From NCBI RefSeq assembly GCF_015461835.1, contig NZ_JACOPX010000004.1, positions 1-64,000 on the forward strand: 64,000 nucleotides of DNA, written 5' to 3'. The translations under genes were made by a program, and so were the position numbers. Shown piece by piece: positions 46,585-54,072 of the stretch. This DNA is from Pseudomonas neuropathica (GTDB lineage: Bacteria > Pseudomonadota > Gammaproteobacteria > Pseudomonadales > Pseudomonadaceae). Position 1 is the stretch's first letter, and each line of letters opens with the position of its first letter. The notes beneath the pieces were generated by a model. The model made no database searches. It was given only the letters and a program-made list of their open reading frames with translations, and was not told the origin of the DNA.

Positions 46585-46599
46585 ACGGAGTACACCCGC

Positions 46600-47892
46600 A
46601 TGCCGTCCATGCAGCCTCAGGCCTCCACGCCTGTTCGCCCTTCCCGTTTCAGCCACACCGCCCTCGCCAGTGCTGCCGCCCTTGCCGGCTTTTCGCCGTT
46701 GAGTTTTGCCGACTTCATTGACGACAGCAGCGCCACGTTCGAAACCCGCAACATGTATTTCAATCGCGACTTTCGCGATGGCACCAGCGCCCAGCAATCC
46801 AAGCGTGACGAATGGGCTCAAGGGTTCATGCTCAATCTGCAGTCGGGTTACACCGACGGCACCGTAGGGTTCGGTGTCGATGCTTTAGGCATGCTCGGCG
46901 TCAAACTCGATTCAAGCCCGGACCGCACCGGTACCGGCCTGCTGCCGACCCACGATGACGGACGCGCGGCGGATGAATACTCCAAAGTCGGCCTGACCGG
47001 CAAAGTGAAAATTTCCGCCACCGAGCTGAAAATCGGCAGCCTGATTCCTGAACTGCCGATCCTCAAACCGAACGACGGGCGCATCCTGCCGCAGACCTTT
47101 GAAGGCGGTTTGCTGACCTCCAAAGAGATCAAGAACCTGACCTTCACTGGTGGTCGACTGGAGAAGGCCAAGGATCGTGACAGCACCGATTTCGAGGACA
47201 TCGCCCTCAACAACAAGAACAGCCGTTTTGCCGGCACCGCCGCTGGCAAGCACTTCGATTTTGGCGGCGTGGACTACAAGTTCACCGACAAGATCACCGG
47301 CAGTTACCACTTCGCCCAACTCGACGAAGTCTACAACCAGCACTTCTTCGGCCTCGTTGCCTCGCGACCTATGGGACCCGGCACGTTTGCCACCGACCTG
47401 CGTTTCGCCGTCAGTGATGATCAGGGCGCAGCCCGCGGCGGCGAGATCGACAACCGCTCGCTCAACGGTCTGGTCAGCTATGCGCTGAGCGGCCACAAGT
47501 TCAGCGCCGGTTACCAGCACATGTCTGGCGACAGTGCCTTCCCTTATGTCGATGGCAGCGACCCGTACCTGGTCAACTTCGTGCAGATCAACGACTTCGC
47601 CGGTGCTGAAGAACGCTCCTGGCAGGCACGCTACGACTTTGACTTCGCCAAGCTCGGCATTCCTGGCCTGAGCTTCATGAGTCGTTACCTGAGCGGTGAC
47701 AACATCAAGCTCAAGAACGGTGAAGAAGGCAAAGAGTGGGAACGCAACACCGAGATCAAATATGTAGTACAAAGCGGCGCCTTGAAGGATGTCGCCGTGC
47801 GTTTGCGTAATGCCACTTACCGCTCCAACTACTCGGCTCGCGATGCAGATGAAGTGCGTTTGCTGGTGAGCTACAGCGTTGCCCTTTGGTAA
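46600..47892 (+). CDS. opdH: OprD-family tricarboxylate porin OpdH
   Basis: The 430-residue outer-membrane protein has a cleavable N-terminus (HTALASAAALAGFSPLSFA, cleaved near residue 36) and the OprD opening DFIDDSSATFETRNMYFNRDFRDG with alternating strands to the C-terminal aromatic LLVSYSVALW. OprD/OccK family porins take up small carboxylates; placement between tctDE and tctCBA makes OpdH (cis-aconitate/citrate uptake) the best call. Expression likely needs TctD and is subject to Hfq/Crc through its leader. Confidence 0.9.
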   Translation: MPSMQPQASTPVRPSRFSHTALASAAALAGFSPLSFADFIDDSSATFETRNMYFNRDFRDGTSAQQSKRDEWAQGFMLNLQSGYTDGTVGFGVDALGMLGVKLDSSPDRTGTGLLPTHDDGRAADEYSKVGLTGKVKISATELKIGSLIPELPILKPNDGRILPQTFEGGLLTSKEIKNLTFTGGRLEKAKDRDSTDFEDIALNNKNSRFAGTAAGKHFDFGGVDYKFTDKITGSYHFAQLDEVYNQHFFGLVASRPMGPGTFATDLRFAVSDDQGAARGGEIDNRSLNGLVSYALSGHKFSAGYQHMSGDSAFPYVDGSDPYLVNFVQINDFAGAEERSWQARYDFDFAKLGIPGLSFMSRYLSGDNIKLKNGEEGKEWERNTEIKYVVQSGALKDVAVRLRNATYRSNYSARDADEVRLLVSYSVALW

Positions 47893-47917
47893 ATGCCCGT
47901 AAGTGAAAAACACGTCG

Positions 47918-47928
47918 AATAACAACAA
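47918..47928 (+). promoter_or_regulatory. Hfq/Crc-type A-rich motif before tctC
   Basis: AATAACAACAA, four AAN units, lies eight bases before the GGAGA ribosome site of tctC. It repeats the arrangement seen before opdH. Confidence 0.58.
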
Positions 47929-47945
47929 TGCCCGTGGAGAATCGA

Positions 47946-48923
47946 ATGAACCTGTCACTGCGTAAAGTTGCAATGGCCGCCAGTTGCATCCTGTTTGCCG
48001 GCCAACTGATGGCCGAACCGAAACGTCCGGAATGTATCGCCCCGGCCTCCCCCGGCGGTGGTTTCGACCTGACCTGCAAACTGGTGCAGAGCGCACTGGT
48101 CAACCAGAAACTGCTGAGCAAACCGATGCGTGTGACCTACATGCCCGGCGGTGTCGGCGCAGTGGCCTACAACGCCGTGGTTGCGCAACGTCCGGCCGAT
48201 GCCGGTACGCTGGTGGCGTGGTCGAGCGGTTCGCTGCTGAACCTGGCCCAGGGCAAGTTCGGTCGTTTCGATGAGACCAACGTGCGTTGGCTGGCAGCGG
48301 TCGGCACCAGCTACGGCGCCATCGCGGTGAAAAGCGATTCGCCCTACAAGACCCTCGACGATCTCGTTCAGGCTCTGAAGAAAGATCCAAGCTCCGTGGT
48401 GATCGGTTCCGGCGGTACTGTCGGCAGCCAGGACTGGATGCAAACTGCACTGATCGCCAAGGCTGCCGGGATCAACCCGCGCGACCTGCGTTACGTGGCG
48501 CTCGAAGGTGGCGGCGAAATCGCCACAGCCCTGCTCGGCGGCCACATTCAGGTCGGCAGCACCGACATCTCCGACTCCATGCCGCACATCCAGAGCGGCG
48601 ACATGCGCCTGCTCGCGGTGTTCGCCGACAAGCGTCTCGACGAGCCGGAAATGAAAGACATCCCGACTGCTCGCGAGCAAGGCTACGACATCGTCTGGCC
48701 AGTGGTGCGCGGTTTCTACCTGGGGCCAAAAGTCAGCGATGAAGACTACGCCTGGTGGAAAGACTCGTTCGACAAACTGCTGGCCTCCGATGAGTTCGCC
48801 AAACTGCGCGATCAGCGTGAATTGTTCCCGTTCGCCATGACCGGCCCGGAACTCGACACCTACGTGAAGAAGCAGGTGGCGGACTACAAAGTGCTGGCCA
48901 AAGAGTTCGGCCTGATCCAGTGA
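47946..48923 (+). CDS. tctC: Tricarboxylate transporter substrate-binding protein TctC
   Basis: The 325-residue periplasmic binding protein of the Bug family has a signal peptide (MNLSLRKVAMAASCILFAGQLMA, cleaved near residue 23). It then has IAPASPGGGFDLTCKLVQ, the ligand-binding loop of TctC/Bug proteins, and YMPGGVGAVAYNAVV. It delivers citrate and similar tricarboxylates to TctAB. ATG 47946 has GGAGA upstream; the in-frame ATG 18 bases earlier overlaps the A-rich motif. Confidence 0.92.
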   Translation: MNLSLRKVAMAASCILFAGQLMAEPKRPECIAPASPGGGFDLTCKLVQSALVNQKLLSKPMRVTYMPGGVGAVAYNAVVAQRPADAGTLVAWSSGSLLNLAQGKFGRFDETNVRWLAAVGTSYGAIAVKSDSPYKTLDDLVQALKKDPSSVVIGSGGTVGSQDWMQTALIAKAAGINPRDLRYVALEGGGEIATALLGGHIQVGSTDISDSMPHIQSGDMRLLAVFADKRLDEPEMKDIPTAREQGYDIVWPVVRGFYLGPKVSDEDYAWWKDSFDKLLASDEFAKLRDQRELFPFAMTGPELDTYVKKQVADYKVLAKEFGLIQ

Positions 48924-48979
48924 TCGCCTCTGTCTAGCCGCTGCGTTCCCGGGGACGGGGACGCGGCACAGGAGTTCCC

Positions 48980-49438
48980 ATGCTTATTCAACGCATTTTC
49001 GCCTCAGTGCTGTTGCTGGTCTGTGCCGGCCTGGCACTGATGGCGTGGCCGTACCAAGCGGCTTTTTCCTACGAACCGGTGGGGCCGCGCGCCTTCCCTC
49101 TGCTGATGCTCGGCCTGATGGGCGCGGCGCTGCTGTACATGGTGTTTCGCCCGGCGCCGATCAAACACAGCGATGACGAGCCGCCACTGGATCGCGAAAC
49201 CCTGACCAAGATTGCTATCTGCGTCGCACTGCTGCTGGTGTTCGCCGGCCTCTTCGAACCGCTGGGTTTCATCCTCAGCAGCATCCTCATCGGCATTCCG
49301 ATGGCGCGCCTGTATGGCGGGCGCTGGATGCCGAGCATCGTGGTGACCACGCTGATGGCCATCGGTCTGTACCTGCTGTTCGACCGTGTGATGGACGTTC
49401 CGCTGCCCCTTGGCCTGCTCGACGTGCTGGAGAACTGA
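48980..49438 (+). CDS. tctB: Tripartite tricarboxylate transporter small subunit TctB
   Basis: The 152-residue protein has four membrane spans (about residues 5-22, 35-55, 75-95, 110-145) and matches the TctB/DUF1468 family. It carries a conserved PVGPRAFPLLMLGLM segment. It forms the membrane part of the secondary transporter with TctA. Follows tctC by 56 bases with GGAG before the ATG, and precedes tctA by one base. Confidence 0.9.
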   Translation: MLIQRIFASVLLLVCAGLALMAWPYQAAFSYEPVGPRAFPLLMLGLMGAALLYMVFRPAPIKHSDDEPPLDRETLTKIAICVALLLVFAGLFEPLGFILSSILIGIPMARLYGGRWMPSIVVTTLMAIGLYLLFDRVMDVPLPLGLLDVLEN

Positions 49439-49439
49439 T

Positions 49440-50954
49440 ATGGATACCCTCGGTTATTTGGGTCAAGGCTTTGGCGTCGCGCTGAGCCCTTACAATTTGG
49501 TCACGGCGCTGACCGGCACGCTGATCGGCACCGTCGTTGGCTTGCTCCCGGGCCTGGGCCCGATCAATGGCGTGGCACTGCTGATTCCGATTGCTTTCGC
49601 CCTCGGCCTGCCGCCGGAGTCGGCGTTGATTCTGTTGGCAGCGGTGTATCTGGGCTGTGAATACGGCGGGCGGATCAGCTCGATTCTGCTGAACATTCCC
49701 GGCGAAGCATCGACCGTGATGACCACCCTCGATGGTTACCCGATGGCCCGCAAAGGTCTGGCCGGTGTGGCGCTGTCGCTGTCGGCGTGGAGTTCGTTTA
49801 TCGGTGCATTCATCGCCACCTGCGGCATGGTCCTGTTCGCGCCGCTGCTGGCGAAATGGGCGATTGCCTTTGGCCCGGCGGAATACTTCGTGTTGATGGT
49901 GTTTGCGATTGTCTGTCTCGGCGGTATGGCCGGTGATCGACCATTGAAGACCTTCATCGCGGCATTGATCGGTCTGTTCCTGTCGAGCGTCGGCATTGAC
50001 GCCAACAGCGGCGTATACCGCTTTACCGGCGACAACATCCACCTGACTGACGGCATTCAATTCGTCGTGCTGGTACTGGGTCTGTTCTCGGTCAGCGAGA
50101 TTCTGTTGCTGCTGGAGAAAACCCATCGCGGTCAGGAAGCAGTGAAAGCCACCGGCCGCATGATGTTCAACTTCAAGGAAGCCTCGTCGGTGTTCGTGGT
50201 GAACATCCGTTGCGGCCTGCTCGGGTTCATCATGGGCGTGTTGCCGGGTGCCGGCGCGACGCTGGCCAGCGCCGTGGCCTACATGACCGAAAAACGCATC
50301 GCCGGTGCCAGCGGCAAATTCGGTGAAGGTGATGCCCGTGGCCTCGCCGCACCGGAAACCGCTATCGGTGCTTCGGCCTGCGGCGCACTGGTACCGATGC
50401 TGACGCTGGGCGTGCCAGGTTCGGGCACCACGGCAGTGATGATCGGCGCCCTGTCGCTGTACAACATCACCCCGGGCCCGCTGCTGTTCCAGCAGCAACC
50501 GGACATTGTCTGGGGCCTGATTGCCTCGTTGTTCATCGCCAACATCATGCTGGTGATCCTCAACATCCCGATGATCCGCATCTTCACCCGCATCCTCGCG
50601 GTGCCGAACTGGGCACTGGTGCCGGTGATCGCGATCATCACCGGGATCGGCGTCTACGCGGTGCACGCCACCACGTTCGACCTGTTCCTGATGGTCGGCA
50701 TCGGCATCTTCGGCTACATCCTGCGCAAGCTCGACTTCCCGTTGTCGCCGGTACTGCTGGGCTTCATCCTCGGTGGTCTGATGGAGCAGAACCTGCGTCG
50801 GGCACTGTCGATTTCCAACGGTGCGCTGGAGATCCTCTGGTCGAGCCCGATCACCTTCGGTGTCTGGGTGCTGACCGCGATCATGCTGCTGATGCCGCTG
50901 CTGCGCATCTGGCGCAAACGCTCGGTCGCGCGCCGCGCCATTGCCGATGTTTGA
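49440..50954 (+). CDS. tctA: Tripartite tricarboxylate transporter large subunit TctA
   Basis: The 504-residue, roughly twelve-span protein belongs to the TctA family. GTVVGLLPGLGPINGVALLIPIAF is the first conserved motif, repeated in spirit as GVLPGAGATLASAVAYMTEK near residue 260, with GVPGSGTTAVMIGAL in between. Together with TctB and TctC it imports tricarboxylates using an ion gradient. It starts one base after tctB's stop and overlaps the next gene by eight. Confidence 0.93.
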   Translation: MDTLGYLGQGFGVALSPYNLVTALTGTLIGTVVGLLPGLGPINGVALLIPIAFALGLPPESALILLAAVYLGCEYGGRISSILLNIPGEASTVMTTLDGYPMARKGLAGVALSLSAWSSFIGAFIATCGMVLFAPLLAKWAIAFGPAEYFVLMVFAIVCLGGMAGDRPLKTFIAALIGLFLSSVGIDANSGVYRFTGDNIHLTDGIQFVVLVLGLFSVSEILLLLEKTHRGQEAVKATGRMMFNFKEASSVFVVNIRCGLLGFIMGVLPGAGATLASAVAYMTEKRIAGASGKFGEGDARGLAAPETAIGASACGALVPMLTLGVPGSGTTAVMIGALSLYNITPGPLLFQQQPDIVWGLIASLFIANIMLVILNIPMIRIFTRILAVPNWALVPVIAIITGIGVYAVHATTFDLFLMVGIGIFGYILRKLDFPLSPVLLGFILGGLMEQNLRRALSISNGALEILWSSPITFGVWVLTAIMLLMPLLRIWRKRSVARRAIADV

Positions 50955-51981
50955 TCGTGCTTCATTGAAATCCTGGTGGGGAACCCCGCTGGTCGGTCTG
51001 CTTGGCGGTTACCTCGCCAGCCAGATCGGCTGGCCACTGCCGTGGATGGTCGGCTCGTTGCTGGCGATCATCCTCGTGCGCTGCCTGACCCCGTGGCAAC
51101 TCACGGAAATCCCTGGCGGCCGCAAGTGCGGTCAGTGGATCGTCGGCATCGGGATTGGCCTGCACTTCACCCCGGTGGTGATGGAGCAGGTGCTCAGTCA
51201 TTTCGGTTTGATCTTCTTCGGTGCGCTGGTCACCAGTTTGTCGGCAGTGGTCGGCGTGTGGCTGATGCGCCGCACCGGCGAGGACCGCGCCACGGCGTTT
51301 TTCTCCAGCATGCCCGGCGGTTCCGGGGAGATGGTCAACCTCGGCGCCCGCAACGGCGCGATGCTCAGTCATGTTGCGGCAGGGCAGAGTTTGCGGGTGC
51401 TGGTGGTGGTGCTGTGTGTGCCGGCAGCGTTCAAGTACCTGCTCGGTGATGGCAACCCGATTTCTCACGCAGGCAGCGTCGATTGGCGCTGGCTGGCGAT
51501 TCTGTTTCCGGCGGGCGGTTTGCTTGCGTGGCTCTGGCAGCGTTTGCGCCAACCCAATCCGTGGCTGTTCGGGCCGTTGCTGGTGAGTGCGGCGGTGAGC
51601 ATTGGCTGGGATTTGCACATTGGTTTGCCCAATGGCGGCAGTCAGATTGGCCAGTGGCTGATTGGCAGCGGTCTGGGTTGTCACTTCAATCGGCAGTTCT
51701 TCCGCCGCGCGCCTTCGTTTATGGGGCGGACATTGATCGGCACGGCGTTGACCATGTTGATCGCGACGTTGGCGGCGTTAGGGTTGAGCGCTTTGACCCA
51801 TCTGGATCTGCGTTCACTGACACTGGGCATGATGCCCGGCGGGATTGCCGAGATGAGTCTGACGGCAGAGACGCTGCAATTGTCGGTGCCGTTGGTGACG
51901 GCGATGCAGGTGATGCGGTTGTTGTTTGTGCTGTTTCTGGCGGAGCCGTTGTTCAAGTACTGGAATCGTAATCCGGAGTAA
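50947..51981 (+). CDS. AbrB-family membrane protein (PF05145)
   Basis: The 344-residue protein has about ten membrane spans and two similar halves (SMPGGSGEMVNLGARNGA near 122 and MMPGGIAEMSLTAETL near 300), the inner repeat of the AbrB/'ammonia monooxygenase-like' family. The name AbrB is historical; it is not the DNA-binding AbrB. The function is unknown, but it is translationally coupled to tctA, so a role in tricarboxylate transport or export is likely. Starts inside tctA's last codons. Confidence 0.85.
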   Translation: MFDRASLKSWWGTPLVGLLGGYLASQIGWPLPWMVGSLLAIILVRCLTPWQLTEIPGGRKCGQWIVGIGIGLHFTPVVMEQVLSHFGLIFFGALVTSLSAVVGVWLMRRTGEDRATAFFSSMPGGSGEMVNLGARNGAMLSHVAAGQSLRVLVVVLCVPAAFKYLLGDGNPISHAGSVDWRWLAILFPAGGLLAWLWQRLRQPNPWLFGPLLVSAAVSIGWDLHIGLPNGGSQIGQWLIGSGLGCHFNRQFFRRAPSFMGRTLIGTALTMLIATLAALGLSALTHLDLRSLTLGMMPGGIAEMSLTAETLQLSVPLVTAMQVMRLLFVLFLAEPLFKYWNRNPE

Positions 51982-51996
51982 GACCGAGTTGCCCCC

Positions 51997-52062
51997 ATCG
52001 CGAGCAGGCTCACTCCTACAGGGGAGCGCATTTCAACTGTAGGAGTGAGCCTGCTCGCGATG
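51997..52062. repeat. REPIN, CTGTAGGAGTGAGCCTGCTCGCGATG family
   Basis: CATCGCGAGCAGGCTCACTCC and TGTAGGAGTGAGCCTGCTCG are inverted copies about 20 bases apart, between convergent genes. Confidence 0.88.
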
Positions 52063-52066
52063 CTTT

Positions 52067-52759
52067 TTAGATCGACGGCAAACGCCACTCGATCGGCGTC
52101 TCGCCATTCTGCTCGAGAAACTTGTTGGTCCGGCTGAAGTGTCCACAACCCAAAAACCCGCGATATGCCGACAATGGTGACGGATGCACCGACGTCAGCA
52201 CCAGATGCTTGGTCGCATCGATCAGCTTCTGCTTGCTCTGCGCATGGGCGCCCCAAAGCATGAACACCAGATGCGGCTGGCGCTCGCTGACCAGCTCAAT
52301 GATCCGATCAGTGAAGAACTGCCAGCCCTTGTCCTTGTGCGCATTGGCATTGGCGCGCTCGACGGTCATGGTGGTGTTGATCATCAGCACGCCCTGATCG
52401 GCCCAGCTCTGCAGGTAACCGTGATTGGGAATATCGATGTTCAGGTCGCGCTTCAATTCTTTATAGATGTTGACCAGCGACGGCGGCGCCGGCACGCCCG
52501 GTTGCACCGAAAAGCACAAGCCGTGGGCCTGGCCCGGGCCGTGATACGGGTCCTGACCGAGGATCACCACCTTCACTTTATCCAGCGGCGTCGAGTTCAA
52601 CGCGCTGAAAATCATCGGTCCCGGCGGATAGATTTCCTTGCCGGCCGCCCGCTCCTGCTGCAGAAACTGGCGCAACTCTGCCATGTAAGGCTGGTCGAAC
52701 TCAGCACGCAGTGCCTCCTTCCAGCTCGGTTCGAGTTTGATACGGTCGTCAGCAGTCAT
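52067..52759 (-). CDS. ung: Uracil-DNA glycosylase
   Basis: The 230-residue family-1 enzyme removes uracil from DNA. It has the water-activating loop [13 protein letters not shown], the uracil pocket with Asn in [13 protein letters not shown], and the Leu intercalation loop [21 protein letters not shown]. Start [17 protein letters not shown] (52759) is the known start in this group; an ATG two codons upstream is possible. Confidence 0.95.
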   Translation of the reverse strand: MTADDRIKLEPSWKEALRAEFDQPYMAELRQFLQQERAAGKEIYPPGPMIFSALNSTPLDKVKVVILGQDPYHGPGQAHGLCFSVQPGVPAPPSLVNIYKELKRDLNIDIPNHGYLQSWADQGVLMINTTMTVERANANAHKDKGWQFFTDRIIELVSERQPHLVFMLWGAHAQSKQKLIDATKHLVLTSVHPSPLSAYRGFLGCGHFSRTNKFLEQNGETPIEWRLPSI

Positions 52760-52891
52760 GGTCATACCCGGCAAAAACAATGGGGCGAACCCTAGGAAAG
52801 CCGACCACGCTTGTCAATTGATCTGATGCAGATCCGGCACTTTCCCACACAACGATCATACTGATCGTTCAAATTCCCGATCGAGGTCACG

Positions 52892-54004
52892 ATGAATCTG
52901 CACTTCGAAGAACTCACCGGCACCGACGGCGCCCGCATCGGTATCGCCAGCCTGGATGCTGAAAAATCGCTGAATGCGCTGTCCCTGCCGATGATCAACG
53001 CCCTCAGCGACAAGTTGAACGCATGGGCCAAGGATCCACAAATCGTCTGTGTGCTGCTGCGCGGTAACGGCGCCAAGGCCTTCTGCGCCGGCGGCGAGGT
53101 GCGCAGCCTGGTCGAGGCCTGTCGCGCCCATCCCGGCGAAGTCCCGCCGTTGGCTGCGCAGTTTTTCAGCGCGGAATACCGTCTGGACTACAGCCTGCAC
53201 ACCTATCCAAAACCGCTGATCTGCTGGGGCCATGGTTACGTGCTCGGCGGCGGTATGGGTTTGCTGCAAGGCGCCAGTACGCGGATCGTCACACCGAGCA
53301 GCCGCTTGGCGATGCCGGAAATCACCATTGGTCTGTATCCGGATGTCGGCGCCAGTTGGTTTCTCGCACGGCTGCCGGGCAAACTCGGTTTGTTTCTGGG
53401 CCTGACCGGTACGCACATGAACAGTCGTGATGCGATCGATCTGGATCTGGCTGATCGCTTCCTGCTTGACGAACAACAGCCGCAACTGATCGAAGGCCTG
53501 CTGCAACTGAATTGGCAGGAACAGACCGACATGCAACTCAACAGTCTGCTCAAGGCTCTGCAGCAGGAAGCCGTGGCGCAGATGCCCGAGGCACAATGGT
53601 TGCCACGGCGGCAGCAAATTGATGAATGGCTGGATGTCAGTGATGTCACCTGTGCGTGGAAAGCCATCAGCCTGCAACGCGACAGCAGCGACCCGTTGAT
53701 CGCCCGCGCGGCGAAAACCATGAGCGAAGGCTCACCCCTGACCGCGCATCTGGTCTGGGAACAGATCATCCGCGCCCGACACCTGTCGTTGGCGGAAGTC
53801 TTTCAGATGGAATACACCCTGAGCCTCAATTGCTGCCGGCATCCGGAGTTCAGCGAAGGGGTTCGCGCGCGCTTGATCGACAAGGATCAGAAGCCGCACT
53901 GGCATTGGCCGGACGTCAGCAACGTGCCGGATGCGGTGGTCGAGGCGCACTTTCACAAGGTCTGGGAGGGGCGGCATCCGTTGGCGGATCTGACGCAGTA
54001 TTGA
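52892..54004 (+). CDS. Enoyl-CoA hydratase/3-hydroxyisobutyryl-CoA hydrolase-like
   Basis: The 370-residue crotonase-fold protein has FCAGGEVRSLVEA (oxyanion-hole Gly region near residue 70) and AMPEITIGLYPDVGASWFL (about 140). This pairing with the long C-terminal helical domain is typical of 3-hydroxyisobutyryl-CoA hydrolases. The final HFHKVWEGRHPLADL also fits that branch. It would act in valine catabolism, though a simple enoyl-CoA hydratase role cannot be excluded. Single gene with its promoter in the 130-base gap after ung. Confidence 0.83.
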   Translation: MNLHFEELTGTDGARIGIASLDAEKSLNALSLPMINALSDKLNAWAKDPQIVCVLLRGNGAKAFCAGGEVRSLVEACRAHPGEVPPLAAQFFSAEYRLDYSLHTYPKPLICWGHGYVLGGGMGLLQGASTRIVTPSSRLAMPEITIGLYPDVGASWFLARLPGKLGLFLGLTGTHMNSRDAIDLDLADRFLLDEQQPQLIEGLLQLNWQEQTDMQLNSLLKALQQEAVAQMPEAQWLPRRQQIDEWLDVSDVTCAWKAISLQRDSSDPLIARAAKTMSEGSPLTAHLVWEQIIRARHLSLAEVFQMEYTLSLNCCRHPEFSEGVRARLIDKDQKPHWHWPDVSNVPDAVVEAHFHKVWEGRHPLADLTQY

Positions 54005-54007
54005 ACT

Positions 54008-54053
54008 GACGCGATGCTCGCGATGACGACTGGATTCCCATCGCGAGCTGGCT
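54008..54053. repeat. Degraded REP pair
   Basis: GCGATGCTCGCGATGACG and CCATCGCGAGCTGGCTC keep parts of the REP palindrome with substitutions. It lies between convergent genes. Confidence 0.4.
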
Positions 54054-54072
54054 CAATCGGTCGCCATACGAC

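Noticed and set aside
46912..48096. 394-codon antisense frame over opdH
   Set aside because: Spans the gene end and intergenic region without a start context; OpdH is well supported on the other strand.
49287..50666. 459-codon antisense frame over tctA
   Set aside because: His/Gln/Arg-rich low-complexity product typical of antisense to membrane protein genes.
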